Part shown: piece by piece, positions 1 through 10,496 of the stretch
Layout: each line of letters opens with the position of its first letter
How positions within the stretch are numbered: the first letter of the stretch is position 1
From: Icerya purchasi
Lineage: Eukaryota > Arthropoda > Insecta > Hemiptera > Monophlebidae
NCBI GenBank assembly: GCA_039619475.1
Contig: CM077116.1
Location: 385,106,760-385,170,759, forward strand
Length of the DNA: 64,000 nucleotides
Direction: 5' to 3'
Notes under the pieces: generated by a model
Seen by the model: the letters and a program-made list of their open reading frames with translations, nothing else
Told to the model about the DNA's origin: nothing
Database searches by the model: none
Made by a program: the position numbers and the translations under genes

Positions 1-470
1 AATAAATTCGTTATATCGATTATTAAAGCGATTCGGTTTCCCGTTTATCGGTTTCATTATTTTAGCTACCCCTCCCCCCCAGAAATTCGAATAATATTGC
101 GGCTTTTTGAGTAATTGCTGCAATCGTTAAATCGTTTTTTAAATTTAAATAACACCGCGCTGCATCGAGTTGATTTAAAGCAGTCGATAAAATAACACAA
201 CCGGGTAATAAGCGCCAATTTGCGTCAACTGGAAAATCGTGAGTTAAATTTCTTTTTATATTTCTTCTATTTATTTTATCATTAATCAATAATTCATTTT
301 ATAACCGAGATGACCAATCATAAGCTTAATATAAAAAAGCTAGAAAGACAGAAACGCGTCGATAAACGCTCATTACTAGAATTACAAACTGGTATCGAGG
401 AAAGTTTGGGTTTTAGTTAAAATAAAATGTTCGCGTTAATTCGTTACATTATTTCATATAACGTAAACAG
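1..470. other. AT-rich spacer, no gene seen
   Basis: I see no coding signal in this stretch. A 75-codon minus-strand frame at 62-289 has no recognisable motif. A C-run lies at about 70-80. Confidence 0.4.
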
Positions 471-710
471 AGATACTGAAGGTAAAAGTTTGAAGAATGG
501 AGGAAAATTTTTTTTTTCTTCTTAATTTTACAACTCGCTAATTTATGAAATTCATAAAATGAGCAATACATATTTCGGTAGATCAGTTAATTTTCTACAA
601 AAATATGTATTGCTCATTTTATGAGTAATTAGCCAGTTATAAAGTTAAGAAGAAGAAAAAAAAATTTCCTCAGTTCTTCAAATTTTGACCTTTAATATCT
701 CGTTTAAATG
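471..710. repeat. Long imperfect inverted repeat (hairpin)
   Basis: The arms at about 471-576 and 602-710 are reverse complements at roughly 85-90% by eye, around a loop of about 25 nt. Both arms contain an A/T tract, a TTGAAGAA-type block and the block CATAAAATGAGCAATACATA. It lies directly upstream of the hAT transposase relic. It may be a snapback MITE, or part of that element's subterminal DNA. No target duplication was recognised. Confidence 0.75.
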
Positions 711-747
711 GTTAAATTAGCAGAAAGATAAATCTTCATTTTTAGAT

Positions 748-1188
748 GTGGCAGAAGATATACAGAACCTTTATGGAGGTTTTCTACATAATTTTATCGC
801 CGAGGCTATCACGTGGTACGAGATATTGAAGACAAACGAAGCAAATGATGCAGCTTTAAATAAATCCATTGTTGAATACGCAGATTTAATTGCTCGAGCC
901 ACCACGTTTTACCCAGTGGTATGTGAGGCAATCAAAGTTGGTTTAATTATTCCAGCAACAGTATGTAGCATTGAACGTACATTTAGCTCGTTACGACGTG
1001 CCAAGACTTGAAATCGGTCATCGATGGAAGACGCAAGGCTAAGCGGCCTGGGCATCTCAGTGTTCACAGGAAAAGAGTAGAGGAGGACACTGAATTTATC
1101 GACAAGGTGATAAGCAAATTTGGACAGCAACCGAGACGCCTTAAGTTTTTATTCAAACGGCGACTTGACAAAAAAAAAAAAATATCTT
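748..1188 (+). pseudogene. hAT-type transposase C-terminal (dimerisation) fragment, broken
   Basis: The reading resembles the C-terminal dimerisation region of hAT transposases of the insect ZMYM1/THAP-like kind. ERTFSSLRRAKT is the conserved block, followed by an M-E-D-A-R-L-S-G-L block and then LSVHRKRVEEDTEFIDKV. It is not intact. A TGA at 1009-1011 sits where the family normally has Trp. A one-base loss near 1051 shifts the frame between the GLGI block and LSVHR. Only about 145 residues of a protein usually over 500 are present, so the zinc finger and most of the RNase H-fold core are missing. Family recognition comes from motif memory. The two breaks are seen directly. Confidence 0.8.
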
Positions 1189-1194
1189 AATCTT

Positions 1195-1265
1195 TTTCTG
1201 CGTATTTTTTTTCCCGACAGGGAGGTGCAAGTGCACCCCCTTGCACCCTCCTCCCGGCGCCCATG
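1195..1265. repeat. GC-rich nested hairpin at probable hAT 3' end
   Basis: GGAGGTGCAAG pairs with CTTGCACCCTCC around a short loop that itself reads TGCACC. It is strikingly GC-rich compared with its surroundings and directly follows the hAT relic. A terminal or subterminal hAT segment is likely, but no partner terminus was found. Confidence 0.45.
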
Positions 1266-2281
1266 ATTGTCCTTTGTTCAATGGAACTAAGGTTATACTT
1301 TATTGCAGATTATGAATTTATTGATATCACCGGTTAACTTCATAAACTAACCGTAATCTTCAGAAATTTAACATTATTCATTTATTTAAAAAGTTCGTAA
1401 TATGAAAAACTACATACTTGCCATACGCAAAACCGTATACAACATTAATTCATTTATAACATAGATGATTTTTCTTTCAATTATGTTAACTTGTTCAAAC
1501 TATATTAATTGTAATAGAAAATAGTAAAAAAAATATAGTGTAAAAAAACGTAATGAACGTAATGAATGTAATATATAATTTAAAAAATAATAATCAAATT
1601 AAAATACGTCAAGTGCCTTAGTAACAAAAATATCAGGCGGTAATAATATACTTAACACGCATCGTCTAGAATGGCGTAGGCCAGAAATAATAGTAGAATT
1701 TAAATTATTTAAAAATATACACAGTCTTTCACCTGATGTACGTATATTCAGCAACCTGCGATCGTGAGTTCAAATTATTTTACCATCGATCAACACTACT
1801 CACAGATTAGTATGAACACTACAATATATACATATATATATAATACATATATGTATAAATAAATAAAAATTATTTTATGACAACGCTATTATTAAGAATC
1901 AAAAAATAATTAGTACTACATAATGTACATATTGCTAAATTGCAATAAGTTGTTTTACATGTATGTAAATATCGTTACTAGTGTTAAAATCGTTTATTAT
2001 ATTAAATGCTAATTATGAGACTACATTTATATGACACACTTCGTTTCTTACTATATTACAAGTGCCAAGTTTATGTCACGCATATGCTTTTCTTTTATTT
2101 TTTGTTATTTTTACTTTATTTCTTCATTTTTTGTTATTTTTATTTTATTTCTTCATTTTTTGTTTGTTTCATTTTTATAATACGAATGTGCATTGTAATT
2201 TGCAAAATTTAATTATATCACTGTATGAATCTACTAATCACGCAAAACTGCGCATTCGTGAAAATATTATTCAATAATAAT
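1266..2281. other. AT-rich spacer
   Basis: No gene is seen. There are TA-rich runs near 1825-1860. Low-complexity T-rich DNA at 2085-2170 gives spurious Phe/Leu/Tyr-rich frames. One direct repeat is visible (TTTTTGTTATTTTTATTTTATTTC at 2098-2160). Confidence 0.4.
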
Positions 2282-2465
2282 AATAAGCGAGGAAGAGGTC
2301 GAAGAAGAATATCATGGACCAGAAATGTCCGACAGTGGACCAAAAAATCATCGATAGGACAACTGATGCAGGCGGCAAGGAGCCATAATATATGATCGTC
2401 TACGCGCAGAACACTGCGTACGACACGTCGAAGAAGAAGAAGAAGAAATAATAATAAAGTTTGAT
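2282..2465 (+). pseudogene. 3' end of a non-LTR retrotransposon ORF2 (RTE-like), 5'-truncated
   Basis: The first frame reads R-G-R-G-R-R-R-I-S-W-T-R-N-V-R-Q-W. After a one-base shift near 2393 it continues D-R-L-R-A-E-H-C-V-R-R-V followed by five Glu codons. The GRRRxSWxxNxRxW block is the usual C-terminus of insect endonuclease-reverse transcriptase LINEs, often annotated as craniofacial development protein 2-like. A short-repeat tail (GAA, then AAT, then TTTGATTTG) follows, as expected at a LINE 3' end. Only the last 50 or so codons remain. Confidence 0.6.
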
Positions 2466-3639
2466 TTGATCTGATTATTATTATTTGATCTTTATTGCTA
2501 ATAAAACTTTTTTCCCTAATGTTATCGTTATATAATAATTGGCGAATAACTGGAATGCGTGCGGATTTTTTTTTCCGGTTGCAATATATTTAGAATGTTC
2601 ATTAACTAAAATTAATCACTGTCTCTTTAGATTCCATTGCATTTTGACAGGCCGTGCCTTAGATGTGACGTTCTGTTGCTCCTCCGGAACAAATCGCTTC
2701 TTCGCAATATGTTATTCATATACATCCTGTTTTTGTTAACTAGTTAATAAAATACAAAACTTATAAAAAAACATCTGAAGATTAAATATTAAATGAAATA
2801 TGCTAGGAACGCTTTTTTGATCTCATCTTTAGCACCAGGGAGAACAGAAATAATAGTAACGATAAACGTTAATTTATATATTAGAATCTGAATGTGACCT
2901 AGTTCGCCGATTTTCATTTAGGAAAGAAAACAAAAAAATATCGGTAAAAATGAACACATTTGACTTTAATTTGAAAGAAATCGAAATCATGCCGACTTAT
3001 AAAATATAAATATAGCATAGTATGTATATTAATAATATACATAATTTACTGGTTAGAACTAAATGAGCTTTTTTCATGCATACTCGTATTATTACCGGTA
3101 GCGGTTTAAAACTTGTTCCACTGTGTCCGCTACGATATTTTAGATTTCGTATCCTAGCGTTGTCCTCTGTATTTTCTTTGTTCAAATTGCTTTTTTTTTT
3201 TCTATTATTTTTTTTTCCCAGTAACCCGGTATCCTCGTGTAGATGAATAGCGCATACAGCGTAGACTGGTTGAAGATTTTTCTCTCGAGGTTTAACGGAA
3301 TCACTACATCACGCGAGATAAATATTTATTTGTCATAAGCTGTATGTATAGGTTTCTGTTCACGACAAATCGTGTTTCTTTTGACGTGGACAGACAGATT
3401 CATACCGTATACCGCAATATGCTTTTTCTCTTCGCTTCCAGCTGAAAATGAGGTATTCCCGAAAATAACGCCTCTAGTATATTTTATGCAATGTCTATTC
3501 GTAAGTGGTTTTATAATTATTTATTTTTTTATTTTTCATTTATATAGGTTTACTACGTTTAAATTCATCCACCATTGTGTTAGCTTTTCTGGTTCCATTT
3601 AGTGTATTTTTATATAACGTTAAATTGAAGTATTAATAA
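2466..3639. other. AT-rich spacer
   Basis: No supported gene. The small frames at 2539-2739, 2997-3185 and 3372-3602 carry no recognisable motif. Confidence 0.4.
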
Positions 3640-4285
3640 TACGTAGGACGTTTCAAAAGTATTTCACACGACGTTCTTACGCAGTCTGATTGGTTTCGAG
3701 TGAGTTGTGCGCGTGTAGAAACGTGTTTTTGTAATAATAGAAGACCGTTCGGGTCGCGTTACAAATCTGAAAAAGCGATCGTATATGGAAATCGAAACTT
3801 CTCGTGATCGTATAATCCCAAAGAAATTTATTCTGCATTCGAAGAAATGTGTGGCAGTAACGCACCATGGACTGTACCAGTATTTCCCGCTAGGTAAAAA
3901 AATTTAAAGAAGGCTGTTTGTCGGTTGAGGATGCGCCTCGTACTGATCGTCCAAGAACTTCGCGTGACTACACAAACATCGCTATAGTAGAAATACTGAT
4001 CGATAAACTCCTTGTGATTTTGACCTGCTCTACAAACTCAAGAGACGATGCGCGGAGTCCGTTTTCCGGATTTAGAGGCCTTAAATAGTGCTGTGACCCG
4101 ACGGATTCGCGAACTAAACTCTTCAAAGGCCTCCTGGACGGTATTCGGAACCTCTCCCGACGCTGGGAACGTATTATTGAGGAAGAGGATAATTATATTG
4201 AAAGATTATAATGTTTATAAGACTTTGTTAAATAAACTTTTTTTTGTTTGGATACGTGTGCATTACTTTCGAAATGCCCTACGTA
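3640..4285 (+). mobile_element. Internally deleted mariner-family transposon
   Basis: The terminal inverted repeats match over about 30 nt. The left end is TACGTAGGACGTTTCAAAAG and the right end, reverse-complemented, is TACGTAGGGCATTTCGAAAG. TA lies at each extremity, the target site of the Tc1/mariner superfamily. At 646 bp it is about half the roughly 1.3 kb of a full mariner. The interior encodes pieces from the two ends of a mariner transposase and little of the catalytic middle, so it cannot move on its own. Confidence 0.85.
3775..4211 (+). pseudogene. mariner transposase relic (N- and C-terminal pieces)
   Basis: One frame near 3895-4005 reads KKFKEGCLSVEDAPRTDRPR, the linker after the helix-turn-helix of mariner transposases. 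The preceding EEMCGSNAPW-like stretch fits the HTH region. A second frame from about 4048 reads RFPDLEALNSAVTRRIRELN. It shifts one base near 4125 and then reads LLDGIRNLSRRWERIIEEED, ending at TAA 4209-4211; this is the usual mariner C-terminus. The D,D34D catalytic segment between the pieces is missing. At least two frame changes are present. Confidence 0.8.
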
Positions 4286-4311
4286 TGAATGTACAAAACA
4301 GTCTATAAACA

Positions 4312-4388
4312 TTAATTATTCGCAAATAAATAAACTATTGTCGACTAGTTTATTTATTTATAATTAACTGCGTTTGCGAATTGTTTCG
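4312..4388. repeat. Small palindrome beside mariner
   Basis: ATTCGCAAATAAATAAACTA is followed after about 8 nt by TAGTTTATTTATT, and then TTTGCGAAT. The inner and outer arms are both complementary. Its origin is unknown. Confidence 0.5.
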
Positions 4389-4681
4389 TATATTTACAAT
4401 TAATTATAACATTCAGTGGTACGCAATTTGTTTAATGAGTCAGCTTATGAAACATTAGTATTTCGTAAAACGTTTCATGCAATAACCTGTGCTATAAACG
4501 AAATATCCACCGTTTCAAGTTTCATCTATTATACACTTTCATCTCATTAAATTAATGATTTATTTTTATTTTTTTGAAGGTTATGAATGGTGCATTTTAA
4601 TAAATGTAAAGATTTAATTATTAGTATTCTATAAAAGCTGAGAAGTTTCGGATATGTAAAAGACATTTTGGTAAACTGCCG
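4389..4681. other. Spacer
   Basis: No gene or repeat structure recognised between the small palindrome and the TA-flanked element. Confidence 0.4.
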
Positions 4682-4925
4682 TATTCAGGGCACCAGTTCG
4701 TTTTACGTTGTTATAGTTCATATTGATATGTACATCATCACTACCTTTTAGTTCATCTCACTTACCTTGTAGTTCGTCGCAACGTATTTCACATTTCATT
4801 ATATTTCAAAGTGTGTAAACTGTTGAAATTTACTCACAGCCATGGATGGCTAAAAATCTCTCAATATAGTTCATCTCAATAATTTACTGTTTTTAAAATA
4901 TTTCATATTTACGCTTTTTGTTATT

Positions 4926-5115
4926 AGTTTGGTTTGGTGGCTTGTTTATTTTTTTTTTTTAATGTATTTTTTTTTAAATTTACTTTTATTTACTGGCTGC
5001 TACTTTCTACTACTCTCGTCCGACTGTTGGTTTGGTTTGGTTTGGTGGCTTGTTTATTTTCTTTTTAATTATTTTTATGTTTACTGGCTACCACTTTCCA
5101 CTGTTCTCGTCTGAC
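4926..5115. repeat. Imperfect tandem duplication of about 105 bp
   Basis: TTTGGTTTGGTGGCTTGTTTATTTT occurs at about 4927 and 5035. Each copy is followed by TTTACTGGCT, a C/T-rich block and CTCGTC. The copies differ mainly in T-run length. Confidence 0.7.
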
Positions 5116-5259
5116 GACTCTTATATTCTCTCATTTGAATTTACGTTCCAGTCGGATTCACGGTATGTAATTTTTCATATTAAATATCTCATCTTACTCT
5201 ATTTTATTAAAATATAATTTCTGTCCGTTCTAGCTGCCATTTTGTTTTTGGTTTCTGCG

Positions 5260-5530
5260 ATGGAAATTGAATTGTGCGACGCCGCGTGTAAGCCCGTCTA
5301 TTTCGATTTAATGGCATATACGGAAGAAGATGCCATCAAATTTTACATCTACATCAAACATCGAGTTCTTCCTTTTTTCAGGTTTTTACACTTTATTTTT
5401 ATTTTTTATTCCTTCACAAACTATCACTTGCTGTGTAGGGTTTGCTCGGCATGTCATAGGCTATTCAAGAATTTGGAATTTCGATGTGGCCGGCGGATCG
5501 GCGGTGTTAAATGTAATTATAAAATTTTTA
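5260..5530 (+). pseudogene. ISXO2-like (IS1595/Merlin type) zinc-ribbon fragment, possibly with a 57-nt intron
   Basis: From the ATG at 5260 the frame includes AYTEEDAIKFYIYIKHRVLP, then RVCSACHRLFKNLEFRCGRR and a further Cys. The order is a D/E-rich helix, a hydrophobic helix ending in VLP, then C-x2-C and a C near FRC. This resembles the N-terminal zinc ribbon of ISXO2-like transposases. Between the halves, 5382-5438 begins GT, ends TAG and is 57 nt long, a typical small insect intron. Splicing or retention both keep the frame. The DDE catalytic domain is not present downstream, where the frame becomes T-rich and featureless. The call is from motif pattern only; a captured host zinc-ribbon exon is the alternative. 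Confidence 0.5.
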
Positions 5531-5599
5531 CAATATTCTCTTTCCGGTATTTCACTTTTTGCTCTGTTTCTCGTATGATCGTTACGTTACTTCGCTTCT

Positions 5600-5832
5600 T
5601 TTCACGTCATATTCGTAATTTTAGTTCGCTCATTTTCGCTTCATATTCGTAATTTCAGTTCGCTCATTTTCACTGTTATTCACATTGAGTGGACTAACAC
5701 AAATTATGAATCATAACTTGTGTTAGTTCACCCACTGTGAATAATAGCAAAAATGAACGAACTAAAATTACGACCAAAAATGAACTGAATAACAGCGAAA
5801 ATGAACGAACTAAAATTACGACCAAAAATTAA
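5600..5832. repeat. Large snapback hairpin with repeated subterminal units
   Basis: The inner arms TTATTCACATTGAGTGGACTAACACAA and TTGTGTTAGTTCACCCACTGTGAATAA pair around a 14-nt centre near 5715. Outside them, TTTTAGTTCGCTCATTTTCG units on the left pair with GAACGAACTAAAATTACGAC units on the right. The right-arm unit is itself tandemly repeated (about 5740-5785 and 5786-5832). Confidence 0.8.
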
Positions 5833-5854
5833 CTGGTGCCCTGAATATAATAGC

Positions 5855-6322
5855 TTATCGAAATTTTCGTTCCCGGTCGTCCGCGACTAACACTCGAAAA
5901 TATTTCTGATATACTTAAGATTAAGCGATAATGTACAACTAAAACGATATTTTTATGCGGTAGTAGTCGTGAAATTGACGAGCTGCGAATATACTGAGTC
6001 TGTAAGTGAAGTACTCTATAAGTGTTCTATATAAATGGTATACGGATATTGCAGAATTAAGCTTCTAAGTTTTTCATAATGTTTTTATTGGGATCTGACG
6101 GATGTAAAGTTTCTTTCTGCTTTTAGGCTGATCCGCTTTTTTGCTTTTTCTCAGATGACTTCTTTGGTATTATACCCAATATTCGATTTCAGGTTTGTGT
6201 ATACCCCTAAAAACAGCGACATCCGGAACGAGACAACTCTCGCAGTAATATGCCTCTAGATTAGTCGAGCACCCTTGAACTACCAAAGGCTATCGCGTTA
6301 CTTATCGAGCGTGTAAAGAACC
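5855..6322. other. Spacer
   Basis: No gene or repeat recognised. Confidence 0.35.
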
Positions 6323-6330
6323 TTATATAG

Positions 6331-6720
6331 CAGGGGTGGACAACCCGCGGCTCGCGGGCAGCATGCGGCCCGCCTTGAACATTTTTGCGGCTCTCGAGAT
6401 GGCCAAAGTGGCACTAGTAAAATAAATATTTTTTATTATTTCATTTATATTTATATATTTATTATATTTCATTTTTAGTGTTATATATTTTTTTGCAATG
6501 TGCTTTTAGTATCATTATTATCATATTATCCATGTTTACATGTAAGAATAATAGTACACACAGTAATAATAACTCATTACGTTTCAATTTTTGACTATAA
6601 AAAAATGTCTCTATAGTGGGTCTAAATCTAATCTGAGGATATATGATTTTATATGCGGCCCGCAGAGTTATGATGCATTTCCAAAGTGGCCCGCAAGATC
6701 ATTTGGATTGGCCACCCTTG
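6331..6720. mobile_element. hAT-superfamily MITE with 8-bp target duplication
   Basis: The element begins CAGGGGTGGACAACC and ends GGCCACCCTTG. It is flanked on both sides by TTATATAG (6323-6330 and 6721-6728), the 8-bp duplication typical of hAT. GC-rich subterminal blocks (GCGGCTCGCGGGC, GCGGCCCGC) stand out from the AT-rich core. This end pattern is common in hAT MITEs. At 390 bp with no ORF, it is non-autonomous. Confidence 0.93.
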
Positions 6721-6728
6721 TTATATAG

Positions 6729-7168
6729 TGAAATATTGATTTGTTTCGGATAGGCAACTTGAATTCGTTATCGTTTGCAGTTAGACTGGAATAATCTAAC
6801 TATTAGAGCATTTTGTTTAAATTTCTGTTCTCGATGACACCGAATAATAATTACCGAATAAAAATCGCGCTACAAGTTCGATTTATACCATTGGCGCGGA
6901 CACAACTAATACCATTAGTATGGTATTTTTTTTCCTAGCTCGCTTACTGTTTCGTTATTCCGATTTTCAAACTACCTAATAACGTTAAAAACTTTAAGCT
7001 TGGCGAAATTATTCGGCATCCGCTATCGGTTTTCTTATCGTATCACATTTCGCTAAATTATTTTTTTGAATCGAAAACATTCGAATTAGTATTTGTCTTA
7101 TTATTATCACATTTTTAGATCGGCCTTTCAATATTTTCACACTTTTTAAAAATGTATTCCTTATATGT

Positions 7169-7170
<2 letters not shown>
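6729..7170. other. Spacer
   Basis: No gene or repeat recognised. Confidence 0.35.

Positions 7171-7218
<48 letters not shown>
7171..7218. repeat. (TA)n microsatellite
   Basis: An uninterrupted TA run of about 22 units. Confidence 0.95.
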
Positions 7219-7219
<1 letters not shown>

Positions 7220-8733
7220 CATACATAAAATAGATACTATTTGTCGTGAGGAGATCCCTCTTTTCGGTGGTAATTTTCAACAGTTTTTATAAAAGAGTCG
7301 GTTGATTATTCTTCGTACTTCTTTCTTTTTCTTTTTTCTTTTTTTTTTTTTTTTCGTGGTGACCAAAAAAGTTTTTAACGAAGTCGTAAATTAAATATAT
7401 ACGGTTTGTGCGTAGATATTTCCATTACAACTTCCGTAATGCACTCCCGTAACGTATTTTCGTATCGCGAAACGCGTTACCGAATGTCTTATACGTCCGG
7501 TATAACAATAATATAGTCGTTAATATTTGGAATCGTCAGTAGTAATGGTAATTATTTATAATTTCAGTATCGGCCGGATTTGAATCGAGTTCTTTACCAG
7601 CGAAATCCTTACTCGCACAAAGCGAACTACTTTTCATTTGTAGTTTTATTATTAAAATTATATCTCGTAAAAATTCGTGACTATCGTTTTAAAAAGCATA
7701 GCAAGATCAAACATGAAAGTTAGAACGGGATTGTCATCGGAATCGGAGGAGACAACAACGTAAAGTAACTTTAATCGGATTTGTTGTTTTGTGAATTTTT
7801 GCTTCGAAATCGTTACAAAATATTCTTGTTTGAATAATGTCCAATTTAATCGCGAGCACCGAAATGGAAGAGAAACGCGTGTAACATATTTATCGAATTA
7901 ATTTGAATATCTCGATAAATGTGTGTTTTTCATGAAAATTACGAATTGTAAAAGCGGCATTTGTCTTTTTAATTGGAATAAATGTTTTTTTTCGCTTTTT
8001 AATTTGTGTACGATCGCGGTTATTACTCGAAATACTTATATTTATTCGTAGTGTTTTTGAATAAAAGCAAGTACATAACACCACTGTCACGTGTTTTCAT
8101 TTAAGATTATATAGTATTTTATTCGAAAAAATGACGAATTTTAATATTGCAACTTTCTTTAAATCTGCTACGATAGTTATATGTTCTAGCAGAGCGACAA
8201 CACGAAAGTGTGTGTACACAATTTATAGCTGAGTAGCTTCGGAGAAATTGAACTGCCAAAAAATAAAAGTCATAACAAGGCGAGGAACACGAGTAACAAT
8301 GAAACGACAAAGTGCCCATAAAAGTATGGGGTCGGAAAATGATACGAGACTGTAAATTTAAACCATTGCCAAATGTACCATATCGAAGGAGAGCGAGTTA
8401 TAGTGCAGCGTAGGTTATGAAAATGCAAGAGGACAAGGAAATAAAAAAAAAAGAGCACGTTACCTTCGATCCATAACGAAATCGAATAGAAAGATTAAGA
8501 AAAGACTTGTGACACTAAAACGGATACGTACATAATGTTTGTATAGCAAACAACGGATACCGTTTCCGTAAGTGAAGCGTACGGCCGGATAAGCATGCTG
8601 AATCTGACCCCACGGAGTTTTCTACCGACATTTGGCAAATCATTTTGGTACGAAATAAAAAAAATTCGCACCAACCTTCAGCTCTTAATCTCGAATATTT
8701 TCCGAGTTTATAAAAAAACCGTATTTTTAGTTT
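7219..8733. other. AT-rich spacer
   Basis: No supported gene. Short minus-strand frames at 7890-8458 have no recognisable motif. A long T-run with C interruptions lies near 7320-7352. Confidence 0.4.
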
Positions 8734-8734
8734 T

Positions 8735-8771
8735 TATTGTTGTTATTATTATTATTTATTATTATTATTAA

Positions 8772-8849
<78 letters not shown>

Positions 8850-8870
8850 CGTTATTATTATTATTATTTT
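8735..8870. repeat. (ATT)n microsatellite
   Basis: A long, nearly pure ATT/TTA trinucleotide run with a few interruptions (GTT, TAATATT, CGTT). Confidence 0.95.
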
Positions 8871-9576
8871 TTTATAGTAAAAATGAAAATGAACGAATGG
8901 GGGGGTGGTGGATGACCTTTTTTTCCAATAATACCGGGAAGCAAAAACATGAGAACAAATTTACGATTCAAAACAAATGAAACTGATTTTTTTTTCCCCT
9001 TTAGAATCCAATCAATAAATATTTTAACAGAAAACTTCTTTTATGGTGAGGAATTTATTTAAATTTTTTCTGTAATTTGATGCAACATTGTGAAAAAAAT
9101 TGAAAATCTACTTTTTTGGAAAACTTCTGTTTGGACGTATAAATATATTATTTTATTAATATAAAATTATATGATTTTTTAAATGCGTATTACACCATGA
9201 AAATGCCGACAAGATTAATAAATATATATGTAAAACAAATTAAAGAGAGCTACACATTGTTCGTCATTATTCTCAATATAGTTTACCGTATTATTGAAAA
9301 TTCGAAATTTCTGCTGGCTTCAGAATTTTTGACAAATAGACATTGCAGTACCTATTTACGAAGAGTAGTTGTAAAATGTAAACTAACAGAATTTGCTAAG
9401 GTAAATTATTAATAAAAAAAATCCGTATCATTTAAGAATTAAACGGGTTTCGCGTATCGCGGACACTACCTAACTCTGCCGATAGGGATGGCATTAGTCG
9501 TCAAAATGGTCGTTTCAAATTATTCATCACCGTCGGGTGCTTTAAAATTTATCCCAAAAATGAATAAAAATTAAAA
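8871..9576. other. AT-rich spacer
   Basis: No supported gene. A 71-codon frame at 9197-9412 has no recognisable motif. Confidence 0.4.
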
Positions 9577-9578
9577 AA

Positions 9579-9817
9579 AATAATTTCTGTTTAATAAAGA
9601 TTTTATATTGTTTAATAAAGTGTTAATACAGAAATGGATGAAAATAATTTTAACCTAAATATTAAAAAGTATGTATACAAATATAACTTAAAGTTAAAGT
9701 TGGCACGTTTTAATTTTTAATTTAAAAATAATTTCTGTTTAATAAAGATTTTATATTGTTTAATAAAGTGTTAATACAGAAATGGATGAAAATAATTTTA
9801 ACCTAAATATTAAAAAG
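9579..9817 (+). repeat. Two direct copies of a 91-bp unit
   Basis: The unit at 9579-9669 recurs at 9727-9817 with essentially no visible differences (offset 148 bp). Each contains an ATG opening a short frame M-D-E-N-N-F-N-L-N. Nearly the same start context and codons (ATGGATGAAGATAATTTTAA) occur at 48009, suggesting all three derive from the 5' region of one element family. Confidence 0.85.
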
Positions 9818-10496
9818 AATGAAATAGTTTTTTTAAAAACAAAAATACCGTTTTCAAGATTTACTCTAAAAAAAAATTAATAAAATGTCACTAAAATGTA
9901 AAAAACAATTACTCTATTATACGGTAAATTATTCTCGTATCCCCTATACTATGATAATACTTATTACAAGCACCAAATTTAAATTACGATAATATCTAGA
10001 AACGATTAAATGAGTATAACACAATTATTCGTTTTCTATAAGTCGAATGTCTTAAAAGCGTTAGAAATATTTTTAATGCGCTTTTTTAACTGTTGTAATT
10101 TAAATCACTGAGACTTTTAAAGATAATCGTAATATACCTTAGGAAATATGTTATCTCTATATCGAGAGACTTTTTTTACTTTTTAGTGCTTTTTTGTTAA
10201 ATTTTCAGAGTGAATTTTTAAGTATCGGTATCTTTTTAGGATTTCGTACACATATAATGTACGGAATCCTAATATAAGATGGTTCAGAAACGACAAAAAT
10301 GTTCAATTAAAATATGCAATAACTCACGAACGGTTTGACTTACTAATTTCGAAATCTGAAACATATTCGTATAAAATTTTCTTTAAAAAAATCTATCACT
10401 TCAAACTAACCGATTACCCCGGGCGGTAAAAAACACAAAAAACCGTCAAGAATATATCTTTTTCGCTTCTTTTGATGCCGTACACTATACAGTGCG
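9818..10496. other. AT-rich spacer with one small hairpin
   Basis: No gene is seen. A hairpin (TAGGATTTCGTACA / TGTACGGAATCCTA, 7-nt loop) lies at about 10237-10271. Confidence 0.45.

Larger units (their letters stand above)
4684..5845 (+). mobile_element. DNA transposon with TTCAGGGCACCAGTT ends, TA-flanked
   Basis: The sequence TATTCAGGGCACCAGTT at 4682-4698 is repeated in perfect inverse at 5831-5847. This implies 15-bp terminal inverted repeats with TA on both sides. Subterminal DNA is rich in AGTTCRT-type motifs on both sides. Inside are a tandem duplication (about 4926-5115), a zinc-ribbon coding fragment (5260-5530) and a large hairpin at the right end (about 5600-5832). The TA flanks fit Tc1/mariner-like insertion, but the coding fragment looks ISXO2-like (IS1595/Merlin type, normally 8-9 bp duplications). 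The superfamily is therefore unassigned. Confidence 0.75.

Noticed and set aside
2006..2277. Two overlapping Phe/Tyr/Leu-rich frames that look like membrane proteins
   Set aside because: They come from T-rich low-complexity DNA with internal repeats; no start context or motif supports them.
4929..5217. Trp/Phe-rich small membrane protein frames
   Set aside because: They follow a T-rich tandem duplication inside a transposon.
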